A DNA stretch of 64,000 nt from Gemmatimonas phototrophica (GTDB taxonomy: Bacteria; Gemmatimonadota; Gemmatimonadetes; Gemmatimonadales; Gemmatimonadaceae), in NCBI RefSeq assembly GCF_000695095.2, contig NZ_CP011454.1, positions 2,790,001 to 2,854,000 of the forward strand. The letters are read 5' to 3'. How positions within the stretch are numbered: position 1 is the first letter of the stretch; the number at the start of each line of letters is the position of its first letter. The translations under genes were made by a program, and so were the position numbers. Positions 36,503 to 44,750 of this stretch are shown here, piece after piece. The notes under the pieces are model-generated. The model searched no databases. It saw nothing but the letters and a program-made list of their open reading frames with translations, and was not told the DNA's origin.

Positions 36503-39286
36503 ATGCGGATTTCTGTCAACGAGCTTTTCCGTGCCGCGCGTCGTGTGATGCTGGCGACCACGGTGGCCGTCGTCCCCGCTCTCTTTTCCCAGACGGTGTC
36601 GGCGCAAGCGGCTCCGCTGGCTACCGGCAAGATCACCGGGCGCATCCTTGACGGCGCCTCCGGACAGCCCATCGCGGCCGCCCAGATTCAGGTCGTCGGC
36701 ACCACGCTCGGCGCGCAGTCCGGCGTCGATGGCCGCTACACCATTCTGCGCGTCCCGGCCGGGACGGTCACCCTGACCGTACGGCGTATTGGGTACGGCC
36801 CCAAGTCCATTACCGGCATCGTGCTCGAAGCCAGCGGCGCCGTGGAGCAGGACATCTCGCTCAAGAGCGCCGAGTTGCAGCTGGCCGCGATCAGCGTGAC
36901 GGCAAACAAGGAGAAGGGATCGGTCAACGATGCCCTCAACGCCCAGCGCAACGCCACCAACGTGGTGAATGCGATCACGGCCGAACAGATCGCCCGTAGT
37001 CCGGACGGCGATGCGGCGCAGGCGGCGCAGCGTGTCAGTGGTGTGACGGTCCAGGATGGGAAATACCTGCAGGTGCGCGGCTTGTCGGAGCGCTACACCA
37101 CGGCGTCGCTCAACGGCGCCCGTATTCCGAGCCCTGAGCCGGAGCGCAAGGTCGTACCGCTCGACCTGTTCCCGGCCAGTCTCATTCAGGACGTCACGAC
37201 CGCCAAGACGTTCACCCCGGACATGCCCGGTGACTTTGCCGGCGCCAACGTAAACATCCGCACCCGTGAGTTCCCGGCGCGCCGACAGGTGAACTACTCC
37301 ACCAGCTTTGGTTTTGGTGATCGCGTACTCGGCAACGCGCTGCCCTTCGCCCCGCGGGCGGGCGGCGAGCTTTTCGGCAATGCGGCCAGTAACCGCCAGA
37401 TCCCTCAGGCCATTTCGGGCGCCAATTTTCTCGGGTCGGTCACCCAGCAGCAGTACAACCAGATGGCGCGCCAGCAGCGCAACGTCTGGTCGCCGTCCGT
37501 TCGCAACGGCGGCGCCAATGGTTCCTTCGGTATGTCCACCGGAGGGAACACCATCCTTGGCAAGCGTGTCGGCTACGTGTTGAGCGGCAACTACGGCTAC
37601 TCGGAAGAAGTGCGTGCCGATGAGCGCTATGCCGTTGGCAACCAGGGCGCCAACAACACCGTCGTACCACTCACCGAACTCCGTGGCCAGACGGGCCGTA
37701 GCAGCGCCCAGTGGGGCGGTATTGCCAACTTGTCCACCATGGTGGGCAAGAATTCGCGCCTCGCCATCAACAGCACCATGACTCGCAGTGCGGACAACGA
37801 AGCGCGCACCGATCGTGGCTTTGACGAAAACCTGAACGACAGCATTCAGCGCACCACGCTGCGCTATGTGGAGCGTGGCGTTGCGACTGTTACGGGCCTC
37901 GGCGAGCACCAGCTCAGCGACCGCAACAAGACGGCCTGGTCCGTTTCCTACGGCAACACGGTGCGCCGTGAACCCGACCGCTCCGACGTCGTGTATGCCC
38001 GCACGCCGGAAGGTCCGTACCAGATCCTCGCGTCGCTCGACGGTGCGCGTCGTCTGTACTTCGACCTCCAGGAAGACAACCTCACTGGTCAGGTCGACCA
38101 CACGTTCAACCTTGGCAGCGTATCCAGCCAGAATACGCTCAAGGTGGGTGCCTACTATCGCTCCACGGAACGCACGTCCGACGCTCCGATCTTCGCGTTC
38201 ATCACGCGGGCCAACCAAAGTGTGGTGCAGCAGTCGCCTGACGTGATCTTTGGTGAAGCGCAGGCCTGTGAGACCTGCACCTCGATCAACGTGCAGCCCA
38301 TCGGGCAGGCCGGCTCGTACAGCGCGAGCGATCGCACGGGCGCTGGCTACCTGATGACCGACATTGGCCTCACCGACCGCATTCGCATCATTGCCGGCGC
38401 GCGTGTCGAGCAGGCTCGCATCACGGTGGCGGCCTCTACGCAGGGTGGCTTTACCACGACGTCTGAACTGGACAACACCGACGTGTTGCCGTCACTGCTG
38501 GTGAATTCGAAGCTCACTGAATCACAGAACCTGCGCTTTGGTATCACCCGCACGCTGGCGCGTCCGGAATACCGTGAGCTGGCGCCCGTCACCTTCCGCG
38601 ATGTGCTGGGCGGTGTGAGCGTCACCGGTAATTCCGATCTCGTGCGGTCGCTGATCGACAACGTGGACCTGCGGTGGGAAATGTTCCCCAACCCGGGAGA
38701 AGTGTTGAGCGTGGGCGTGTTTGCCAAACGCTTCGATCGGCCCATCGAGCGCCTCGAACAGGCAACCTCCGGCGCCTATCAGGCCCGCTTCCAGAATGCC
38801 ATCAGCGCCACCAACCTGGGTGTGGAACTCGAGGCGCGGAAGCAGCTGGGCTTCCTCGGTCGGTGGGCGGAGGCCTTTACCGGCTTCTCCAACCTCACCC
38901 TCATGCAGTCGTCGGTGGATCTCGACACGCTTGGTGGGCTGACCGTGACCGACCAAACGCGCCGCCTGGTGGGGCAAGCCCCGTATGTGGTTAACGCCGG
39001 GCTCACGTACTCCAACCTCAGCGGCAGTACCAACGCGACCCTTTTGTACAACGTGGTAGGCGAGCGCATCACCGCCGCCGGCGTGGTACCGCTGCCGAAC
39101 ATCGTTGAGAAGCCTCGCCAGTTGGTGGACCTGTCGCTGCGCTTCCCCGTACGCGGCAACCTGTCGGCCCGCCTCGACGCCCGCAATCTGCTCGATGCCC
39201 GCTACCGCTTTATGCAAGGGAACCTCGAGCGTGAGGGCTGGAACGCCGGCCGCACGCTCTCGATGGGGCTGAGCTGGAGACAGTAA
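36503..39286 (+). CDS. TonB-dependent outer-membrane receptor
   Basis: 927 residues from the ATG at 36503 (a GTG at 36479 adds 8). Signal peptide through about VSAQA, an N-terminal carboxypeptidase-regulatory-like domain (GKITGRILDGASGQPIAAAQ, residues about 42-120), a plug domain (LQVRGLSERYTTASLNGARI) and a 22-strand barrel to the C-terminus LSMGLSWRQ. The plug region follows the pattern of receptors for larger substrates rather than typical siderophore types. The next gene encodes a surface-type lipoprotein. Position beside phoBR and pstS suggests uptake of a phosphorus-containing nutrient, an inference. Confidence 0.9.
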   Translation: MRISVNELFRAARRVMLATTVAVVPALFSQTVSAQAAPLATGKITGRILDGASGQPIAAAQIQVVGTTLGAQSGVDGRYTILRVPAGTVTLTVRRIGYGPKSITGIVLEASGAVEQDISLKSAELQLAAISVTANKEKGSVNDALNAQRNATNVVNAITAEQIARSPDGDAAQAAQRVSGVTVQDGKYLQVRGLSERYTTASLNGARIPSPEPERKVVPLDLFPASLIQDVTTAKTFTPDMPGDFAGANVNIRTREFPARRQVNYSTSFGFGDRVLGNALPFAPRAGGELFGNAASNRQIPQAISGANFLGSVTQQQYNQMARQQRNVWSPSVRNGGANGSFGMSTGGNTILGKRVGYVLSGNYGYSEEVRADERYAVGNQGANNTVVPLTELRGQTGRSSAQWGGIANLSTMVGKNSRLAINSTMTRSADNEARTDRGFDENLNDSIQRTTLRYVERGVATVTGLGEHQLSDRNKTAWSVSYGNTVRREPDRSDVVYARTPEGPYQILASLDGARRLYFDLQEDNLTGQVDHTFNLGSVSSQNTLKVGAYYRSTERTSDAPIFAFITRANQSVVQQSPDVIFGEAQACETCTSINVQPIGQAGSYSASDRTGAGYLMTDIGLTDRIRIIAGARVEQARITVAASTQGGFTTTSELDNTDVLPSLLVNSKLTESQNLRFGITRTLARPEYRELAPVTFRDVLGGVSVTGNSDLVRSLIDNVDLRWEMFPNPGEVLSVGVFAKRFDRPIERLEQATSGAYQARFQNAISATNLGVELEARKQLGFLGRWAEAFTGFSNLTLMQSSVDLDTLGGLTVTDQTRRLVGQAPYVVNAGLTYSNLSGSTNATLLYNVVGERITAAGVVPLPNIVEKPRQLVDLSLRFPVRGNLSARLDARNLLDARYRFMQGNLEREGWNAGRTLSMGLSWRQ

Positions 39287-39311
39287 GGACGTTACACCGC
39301 AACATATTTTC

Positions 39312-39355
39312 GTGACGTTGGTGACATGGCCTGGCCTCGGTGACACAACCGTGAC
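39312..39355 (+). promoter_or_regulatory. Cluster of GTGAC direct repeats upstream of the lipoprotein gene (possible Pho-box-like site)
   Basis: GTGAC occurs at 39312, 39321, 39340 and 39351, within the 165 bases between the receptor and lipoprotein genes. The last pair is 11 bases apart, the period of PHO boxes. GTGAC also occurs at 36363 and 36386 before the receptor gene. Binding by the PhoB-like protein is speculative. Confidence 0.3.
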
Positions 39356-39451
39356 CGGGCCATAACACATTCACCACATAGAAACGCCTTTTTCTTATGG
39401 ACAGGTGCTGCACGACGCAGTGCCCGCCTCCCCCTAGACTCCAGGCTCCCG

Positions 39452-41185
39452 ATGACGAAGTTCGCGCGCATTCGCGCACTCGCGCTGGCGTCGTTCGCCA
39501 CGATGGCCCTTTCGGCTTGCGGTGGTGATGACGACCCCATTACACCGCCGACGGTGACCAATGGCTCCTTGGCCATCACCGTGTCCGGCCTTCCCACCGG
39601 CACCAACGCCGCGGTGACCGTTACCGGCCCCAACAGCTTTTCGCAGACGGCCACCGGTACCACGACCCTCAGCGTGGTTCCCGGCAGCTACACCGTGGCC
39701 GCCGCTCAGGTCACCAGCAACAACGTCCGCTACAACGCGACCATCACGGGTTCGCCCGCCACCGTCGCCTCCAGCCAGACGGCCACGGTGACGGTTGCCT
39801 ATGCGGTGACGGCAAACCCGACCGTTGTGCTCTCCGGGTCGATCCCCGCCAATCGTACGCTCACGCCCGATACGAACTATGTCCTGCGTGGGTTTGTGTA
39901 TGTGAACCAGGGCGCCACGCTCACCATCAACGCCGGCACGCGCATTGTCGGTGATACCACCGCACTCGGCTCGGCGCTGTTCGTCCTTCGTGGCGCGCGC
40001 ATTGTGGCCAACGGTACCGCCGCCGCCCCGATTGTGTTCACGTCGCAGCGTTCGGCCGGCAACCGCGCGCCCGGCGACTGGGGCGGTCTGGTCATTGTGG
40101 GCAACGCTCGCGCCAACCGGACCGGCAACGTGATCGTGGAAGGCTCCAACGGTTCCGTGTTGGGGGCCAACCCGGCCGGTGTCATCTACACCGGCGGCAC
40201 GGTCGACAATGACAACAGCGGGACGCTGCGCTATGTACGCGTGGAGTTTGCCGGCTACGCCACGTTGACCGACGCGGAGCTTAACTCGTTCACGTTCGGC
40301 GCGGTGGGCAGTGGCACGACGTTCGAGTACCTGCAGTCTCTGGCTGGCCTCGACGACAGCTTTGAGTGGTTCGGTGGTACGGTGAACGGCAAGTATCTCG
40401 TATCGTACGAAGCGGGCGACGACCACTTTGACGGTTCGGAGGGCTACCGTGGCCTCAACCAGTTCTTGATCGCCATGCAGAGCACGTACCTCACGCCGCG
40501 TCCCGGCACCGGAGCCGTGTCCACGGATCCGCAGGGACTCGAGATCGACGGGTGCAGCGGCGGCGGATGTGTTGCCCCGAGTGGTGCCAACGCGCAGAGC
40601 GCTGGTCGCGACGAAGGCCTGTACAACATGAACGTCTTTGCGAACTTCACGCTGGTTGGTGTTCCCACGGGCGGCGCCACGGTGCCCTCCAGTGGTGGTG
40701 TTGGCGCGGTCCTGCGTCGCGGAACGGGTGGCTACTACTTGAACGGTGTTGTGGCGCGTTGGCAGCGTGGCGCCATCTCGCTGCGCGACTCGACCTCCAA
40801 CAACCGTTTCCAGGCCGACTCCCTCATCGTGCGCAATCTGTACTTCGCCGAGAACGGCGGGACGGATGGCGGCTTTGATGGTACGTCCAACTTCGGTCAG
40901 GCGGCAGCATTCACGGCCAAGAATTCGAACATCGTCGTTGGCACCGGCGTGACGGCAACCAGCCTGTTCACGGCGCTCCCCACGACGCCGACCAACGCCG
41001 CCAGCCTCGACTGGTCGCCTGCCGCTGGCTCGCCAATCGCCACGGGTGGGTTGAATGCGTTCACCGCGGATCCGCGCATCGCGGCCCGCGTCGGTACGTT
41101 CATCACGCCGACCGCCTACCGCGGCGCCGCCGCCCCTGGCGGCACGAAGTGGTGGGAAGGCTGGACCAACTACGCGCGGAACTGA
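39452..41185 (+). CDS. Surface-type lipoprotein with beta-helix-like body, partner of the TonB receptor
   Basis: 577 residues with lipobox LSACG (Cys23). A PEGA-like beta domain follows (residues 35-125), then a Gly/Asn/Thr-rich region that reads like a parallel beta-helix (YVNQGATLTINAGTRIVGD, NGTAAAPIVFTSQRSAG, GDWGGLVIVGNA, DDSFEWFGGTVNGKYLVSYE). Similar proteins are found next to TonB-dependent receptors in Bacteroidota and Gemmatimonadota. No enzyme motif is recognised. It probably captures the ligand at the cell surface; followed by a strong terminator. Confidence 0.82.
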   Translation: MTKFARIRALALASFATMALSACGGDDDPITPPTVTNGSLAITVSGLPTGTNAAVTVTGPNSFSQTATGTTTLSVVPGSYTVAAAQVTSNNVRYNATITGSPATVASSQTATVTVAYAVTANPTVVLSGSIPANRTLTPDTNYVLRGFVYVNQGATLTINAGTRIVGDTTALGSALFVLRGARIVANGTAAAPIVFTSQRSAGNRAPGDWGGLVIVGNARANRTGNVIVEGSNGSVLGANPAGVIYTGGTVDNDNSGTLRYVRVEFAGYATLTDAELNSFTFGAVGSGTTFEYLQSLAGLDDSFEWFGGTVNGKYLVSYEAGDDHFDGSEGYRGLNQFLIAMQSTYLTPRPGTGAVSTDPQGLEIDGCSGGGCVAPSGANAQSAGRDEGLYNMNVFANFTLVGVPTGGATVPSSGGVGAVLRRGTGGYYLNGVVARWQRGAISLRDSTSNNRFQADSLIVRNLYFAENGGTDGGFDGTSNFGQAAAFTAKNSNIVVGTGVTATSLFTALPTTPTNAASLDWSPAAGSPIATGGLNAFTADPRIAARVGTFITPTAYRGAAAPGGTKWWEGWTNYARN

Positions 41186-41243
41186 CCATCGCCGCCAACG
41201 CGGAGTAGCTTTTCCGTTCCGCGCCAGTAGCTGGTGAATTAGA

Positions 41244-41273
41244 CGGCCAGGGTCGCGACTGCGACCCTGGCCG
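41244..41273 (+). terminator. Intrinsic terminator after the lipoprotein gene
   Basis: Perfect 13-bp stem: CGGCCAGGGTCGC at 41244-41256 with 41261-41273, 4-base loop, followed by TTTCACTT. It separates the receptor/lipoprotein unit from the pstS operon. Confidence 0.88.
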
Positions 41274-41296
41274 TTTCACTTCTCCCCTGTGTTTTC

Positions 41297-41917
41297 ATGC
41301 GACACTTTCTTGCCGCGGTACCTCTCCTGCTTGTCGGCGCCTGCTCAGATACGGCGCCACGAACGGCTGCCGATTCTCAGGCCGCACATGTTGCCGAAGT
41401 GGCAGCCGCTGGCGGAACGGTCGATAGCATCTTCCCCATTGCGGAGCAGCTACGGCGTTTCCGCGACGGTCTCCCTTCGGTAGACACCTTGCGGAACGCG
41501 GCGACGTCGCGTGATGCGCTGATACGGCAGTTTCTGCGAGCCGTGAGCGCCAGCGATACGCTGACGCTGAATCAACTGGTCCTCGACCGCTCAGAGTTCG
41601 CTTATCTGTATTACCCTCATGCAGCCATCAGTCAGCCGCCGTACGAGGCGCCACCACAGTTGCTCTGGGGGCAGATTCTGATGTCCACCAACGACGGATT
41701 ACCCCGTGTGCTCGCCCGGGCTGCCGGTCAATCTCTGGACCTGTCGCGGGTCACGTGTGCCGATTCGATCGCCACCGAAGGCCCAAACCGCCTGCATGAG
41801 AAGTGCGCACTTACGCTTCGCATTGGGAAGGGGTCGGCCATTGAGACCCGGTGGTTTGGCACCATCGTTGAACGGGACGGGCGGTTCAAATTTCTTGGCT
41901 ACGCGAACCCTCTATGA
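41297..41917 (+). CDS. Lipoprotein of unknown function preceding pstS
   Basis: 206 residues, lipobox LVGAC (Cys16). No recognised domain; the middle has an aromatic stretch (FAYLYYPHAAISQPPYEAPP) and two Cys (VTCADS and EKCALTL) that could form a disulfide. The C-terminal part, RWFGTIVERDGRFKFLGYAN, reads like a beta-hairpin. It overlaps pstS by 4 bases, so translation is coupled. A role in phosphate capture is suggested by position only. Confidence 0.75.
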   Translation: MRHFLAAVPLLLVGACSDTAPRTAADSQAAHVAEVAAAGGTVDSIFPIAEQLRRFRDGLPSVDTLRNAATSRDALIRQFLRAVSASDTLTLNQLVLDRSEFAYLYYPHAAISQPPYEAPPQLLWGQILMSTNDGLPRVLARAAGQSLDLSRVTCADSIATEGPNRLHEKCALTLRIGKGSAIETRWFGTIVERDGRFKFLGYANPL

Positions 41918-43068
41918 CGCAGCCACGTAAGGGAGGGTGGCGATTCAAACACGTCGCAGCAGCAATCGCGTGCATTGTCATTGGCAGTGCATGTGACCGC
42001 ACGAACGACGTGCGATTTGCGAAGCCGGATAGCGCCATGGCCGCCCTGCCCGACTCGCAGCGTGTACAACTCAGCGGAACCGGGGCCACGCTGCCGTTCC
42101 CGCTTTATGCCCAGTGGTTCAACGCCTACGGGGAGATGGCACCGGTACGTATCAATTACCGCTCCGAAGGATCGGCCAAAGGGCTCGAAGCCCTGCTGAC
42201 CAGCCAAGCGGACTTCGGGGCGACTGATGTGCCGGTCCCCGACAGTTTGTTGCCGCGTTCCCAGCAAGCCATTGTCCACGTGCCCATGGCCGTCGTGGCA
42301 GTTGCCGTGACGTACAATGTGCCCGGGTTGAACCGACCGCTGCGCCTTACGGCAAACGCCATTGCCGGCATTTTCCTTGGCCGCATTTCCCAATGGGATG
42401 ATCCGCAACTGGTTGCACTCAACCCTGCGGAAACACTACCAGCGCTCCCCATCACGGTCATTCGCCGTTCGGATGGCACGGGGACGTCGTACATCTTCCG
42501 TCGCTACCTCGAAACGGCGAGCTCGGTGTGGCGCAATACGCCAATGACGGACCGGGAACCGGCCGGGCAGCGCCTACGGGACGGCAGTGAAGCCGTGGCG
42601 TCGGAGGTCAAGGTCACCGAAGGTGCCATCGGCTACCTTGAGGTGGTGTATGCGCGACAGAATCGCCTCCCGGCCGCCCATGTGCAGAACCGCTCGGGGG
42701 AGTTTGTCGCAGCGATGCCCTTTGAAATCGCCTCGGCGGCGGTGAGTACGCTGGAGTCGCTCGAACCGCTGGATGACGAAGAAGCCAACGGGTTTCGGGT
42801 TTCCCTTTTGGATGCCCCCGGTCCACAAAGCTATCCCTTGGCCTCCTTTACCTGGTGGCTGCTCCGACCGAGTACGATGTCCGAGACATCTCGATTGGAG
42901 CTCTCCCGGTTTCTGCACTGGGCGTTGGAGGATGCAACCAATCTGACCTCAACGATGGGGTATGTCCCTCTCCCCTCCACCGTGGCCGGTCGTGTGCTCG
43001 ACCGCACCGACAAAGCGTTAGGGTGCGCACCTTGCGCACAGCGGCGTCTTTCCGGTACGGTTCGCTGA
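41914..43068 (+). CDS. pstS: Phosphate-binding lipoprotein PstS
   Basis: 384 residues with a lipobox-like Cys27 (VIGSAC). PBP-like phosphate-binding motifs: LSGTGATLPFPLYAQWF, INYRSEGSAKGLEALL, ADFGATDVPVP and VIRRSDGTGTSYIF, which hold the Ser/Thr/Asp/Arg phosphate contacts. Exports to the periplasmic face and would present phosphate to a PstCAB transporter, but no pstC, pstA or pstB is adjacent. Coupled to the upstream lipoprotein. The Cys pair near the C-terminus (GCAPCAQ) is unusual. Confidence 0.9.
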   Translation: MTQPRKGGWRFKHVAAAIACIVIGSACDRTNDVRFAKPDSAMAALPDSQRVQLSGTGATLPFPLYAQWFNAYGEMAPVRINYRSEGSAKGLEALLTSQADFGATDVPVPDSLLPRSQQAIVHVPMAVVAVAVTYNVPGLNRPLRLTANAIAGIFLGRISQWDDPQLVALNPAETLPALPITVIRRSDGTGTSYIFRRYLETASSVWRNTPMTDREPAGQRLRDGSEAVASEVKVTEGAIGYLEVVYARQNRLPAAHVQNRSGEFVAAMPFEIASAAVSTLESLEPLDDEEANGFRVSLLDAPGPQSYPLASFTWWLLRPSTMSETSRLELSRFLHWALEDATNLTSTMGYVPLPSTVAGRVLDRTDKALGCAPCAQRRLSGTVR

Positions 43069-43138
43069 CGCCTCGGGAATGCCCCGTGCGGCGCCCGGAC
43101 GCCTCTTGGGCGCCGGATCCCCGGTTGCTGGTCCGTTC

Positions 43139-44731
43139 ATGACACTGCCCACCTCGCATCAGGCCGATCTCCGCATCGCGGCCATCGACATCGGCTCCAA
43201 CAGTGTTCGGCAAATCATTGCCGACGTGTCGTCGGCGGGTGCCATCCGGGTGGTGGATGAGATGAAGGCCATGCCGCGGTTGGGCGACGGCCTCGAAAGC
43301 ACGGGGGCGCTGTCGCAGATCGCGGTCGATTCCGCCGTCGCCGCGGTGCAGCGTATGGTCATGCTGGCGCGACAGTTGGCTGCTGCCCGCATCGAGATTG
43401 TGGCGACCAGCGCAGTGCGTGACGCCAGTAATGCGGCGGTCTTTACGGCACAGGTCCTGGCGGCCACCGGGCACCCGGTACGGGTGCTCAGTGGAGAAGA
43501 AGAAGCCCTGCTCTGCTATCGCAGCGCCCTTGCACATTTTGAGCTCGGCGCTGGTCGTACCGTGGTCATGGACATCGGCGGCGGGTCACTCGAGTTGGTG
43601 CTGGCCAAGGACGGTCTCATTGAGCGCGTCGCCTCGCTGCCGTTTGGTGCGGTGCGGCTCACCGAAAAATTTCTGACCCCTGCCGTTCGCCCGCGTCGAG
43701 TGCGCGCCCTTCGTGAGCATGTACGCGAAGGACTCAAGAAGGCGGTTCCGGTCAAGGATTGGCGTGGCGCGCAGGTGATTGGCTCTGGTGGCACTTTTAC
43801 CAACCTCGCCGGCATCGTGCTCTCCCGGCAGCGTGTCTCGGTGCGTTCTCCCCATGGCACGCGCGTCACCCGGGCGGAGCTGGAACATGTGCTGGAGTGG
43901 TTGCAGCGCATGGAGTCGTACGAACGGCAGCAGGTGCCCGGTCTCAACCCCGCCCGGGCCGATATCATTGTGGCCGGGCTTGCCGTGGCGGCTGAAGTCC
44001 TTTCGCGCTTCGACCCCCGGGATCTGCTCACCTCGGCCTACGGAATTCGCGAAGGGCTGCTGCTGGAAGCAGCCAAGGTCACGCCCACGGTGGCCGACCC
44101 GGGCGTGGCACGCGAACGCTCCGTACGGGAGTTTGCCGAACGTTGTCATTACGAAGAGCCCCATGCACGACAGGTCATGGCATTGTCGCTGCAACTCTTC
44201 GATGCCGTGGCATCACGCCTCGACCTGACGGCCGCCGATCGACGGATCCTGGCGGATGCCGCGCTGCTGCACGATGTGGGATATCACATCAACTACGAGA
44301 AGCACCACAAACACTCGTTTCACCTGATCTCCCACGCGGATCTGCTGGGCATGTCCCCATCGGAGCAGATCATGATCGCGCACATTGCCCGCTATCATCG
44401 CGGCGCGGCGCCAAAGCTGAAGCACGAAGGCTTCGGTCACCTGGACAAACCGACGCGCGAACGCATTGTGAAGCTGTCGGCCATTCTGCGCTTTGCCGAC
44501 GGCATGGACCGCGGACATGTAAGTGCCGTGGGCACCATGGCGGTGAAATGGGCGGGAGACGCCCTGCGGGTCACGGTGCATGAGTCCGAGGGAGCCACCA
44601 ACGTGCGCCTCGAATGCTGGGGCGCCAGTCGCAAACGGAGCCTGCTGGAACAGGTGCTCGACCGGCCGGTGGTGGTCATGTTGCAGGACGGCACGGAAAT
44701 CAGCGCCGACGAAGAAGGCGACAGCGAGTAG
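43139..44731 (+). CDS. ppx: Ppx/GppA-family exopolyphosphatase with HD domain
   Basis: 530 residues from the ATG at 43139; an upstream ATG at 43079 would add 20 poorly conserved residues. ASKHA phosphatase motifs: AAIDIGSNSVRQIIAD, ATSAVRDASN, LSGEEEALL with the catalytic Glu, DIGGGSLELVL and GSGGTFTNLA. The C-terminal third has an HD-type region (LLHDVGYHINYEKHHKH). Degrades polyphosphate and/or pppGpp. Convergent with ppk1, the opposing activity, with only about 19 bases between stops. Confidence 0.92.
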   Translation: MTLPTSHQADLRIAAIDIGSNSVRQIIADVSSAGAIRVVDEMKAMPRLGDGLESTGALSQIAVDSAVAAVQRMVMLARQLAAARIEIVATSAVRDASNAAVFTAQVLAATGHPVRVLSGEEEALLCYRSALAHFELGAGRTVVMDIGGGSLELVLAKDGLIERVASLPFGAVRLTEKFLTPAVRPRRVRALREHVREGLKKAVPVKDWRGAQVIGSGGTFTNLAGIVLSRQRVSVRSPHGTRVTRAELEHVLEWLQRMESYERQQVPGLNPARADIIVAGLAVAAEVLSRFDPRDLLTSAYGIREGLLLEAAKVTPTVADPGVARERSVREFAERCHYEEPHARQVMALSLQLFDAVASRLDLTAADRRILADAALLHDVGYHINYEKHHKHSFHLISHADLLGMSPSEQIMIAHIARYHRGAAPKLKHEGFGHLDKPTRERIVKLSAILRFADGMDRGHVSAVGTMAVKWAGDALRVTVHESEGATNVRLECWGASRKRSLLEQVLDRPVVVMLQDGTEISADEEGDSE

Positions 44732-44750
44732 CTCGCCGCCGCCTTCGTTG

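Noticed and set aside
36104-38218. 704-residue open frame on the minus strand across the TonB receptor
   Set aside because: Antisense to the clearly coding receptor and overlaps the sirtuin gene; no recognisable motifs.
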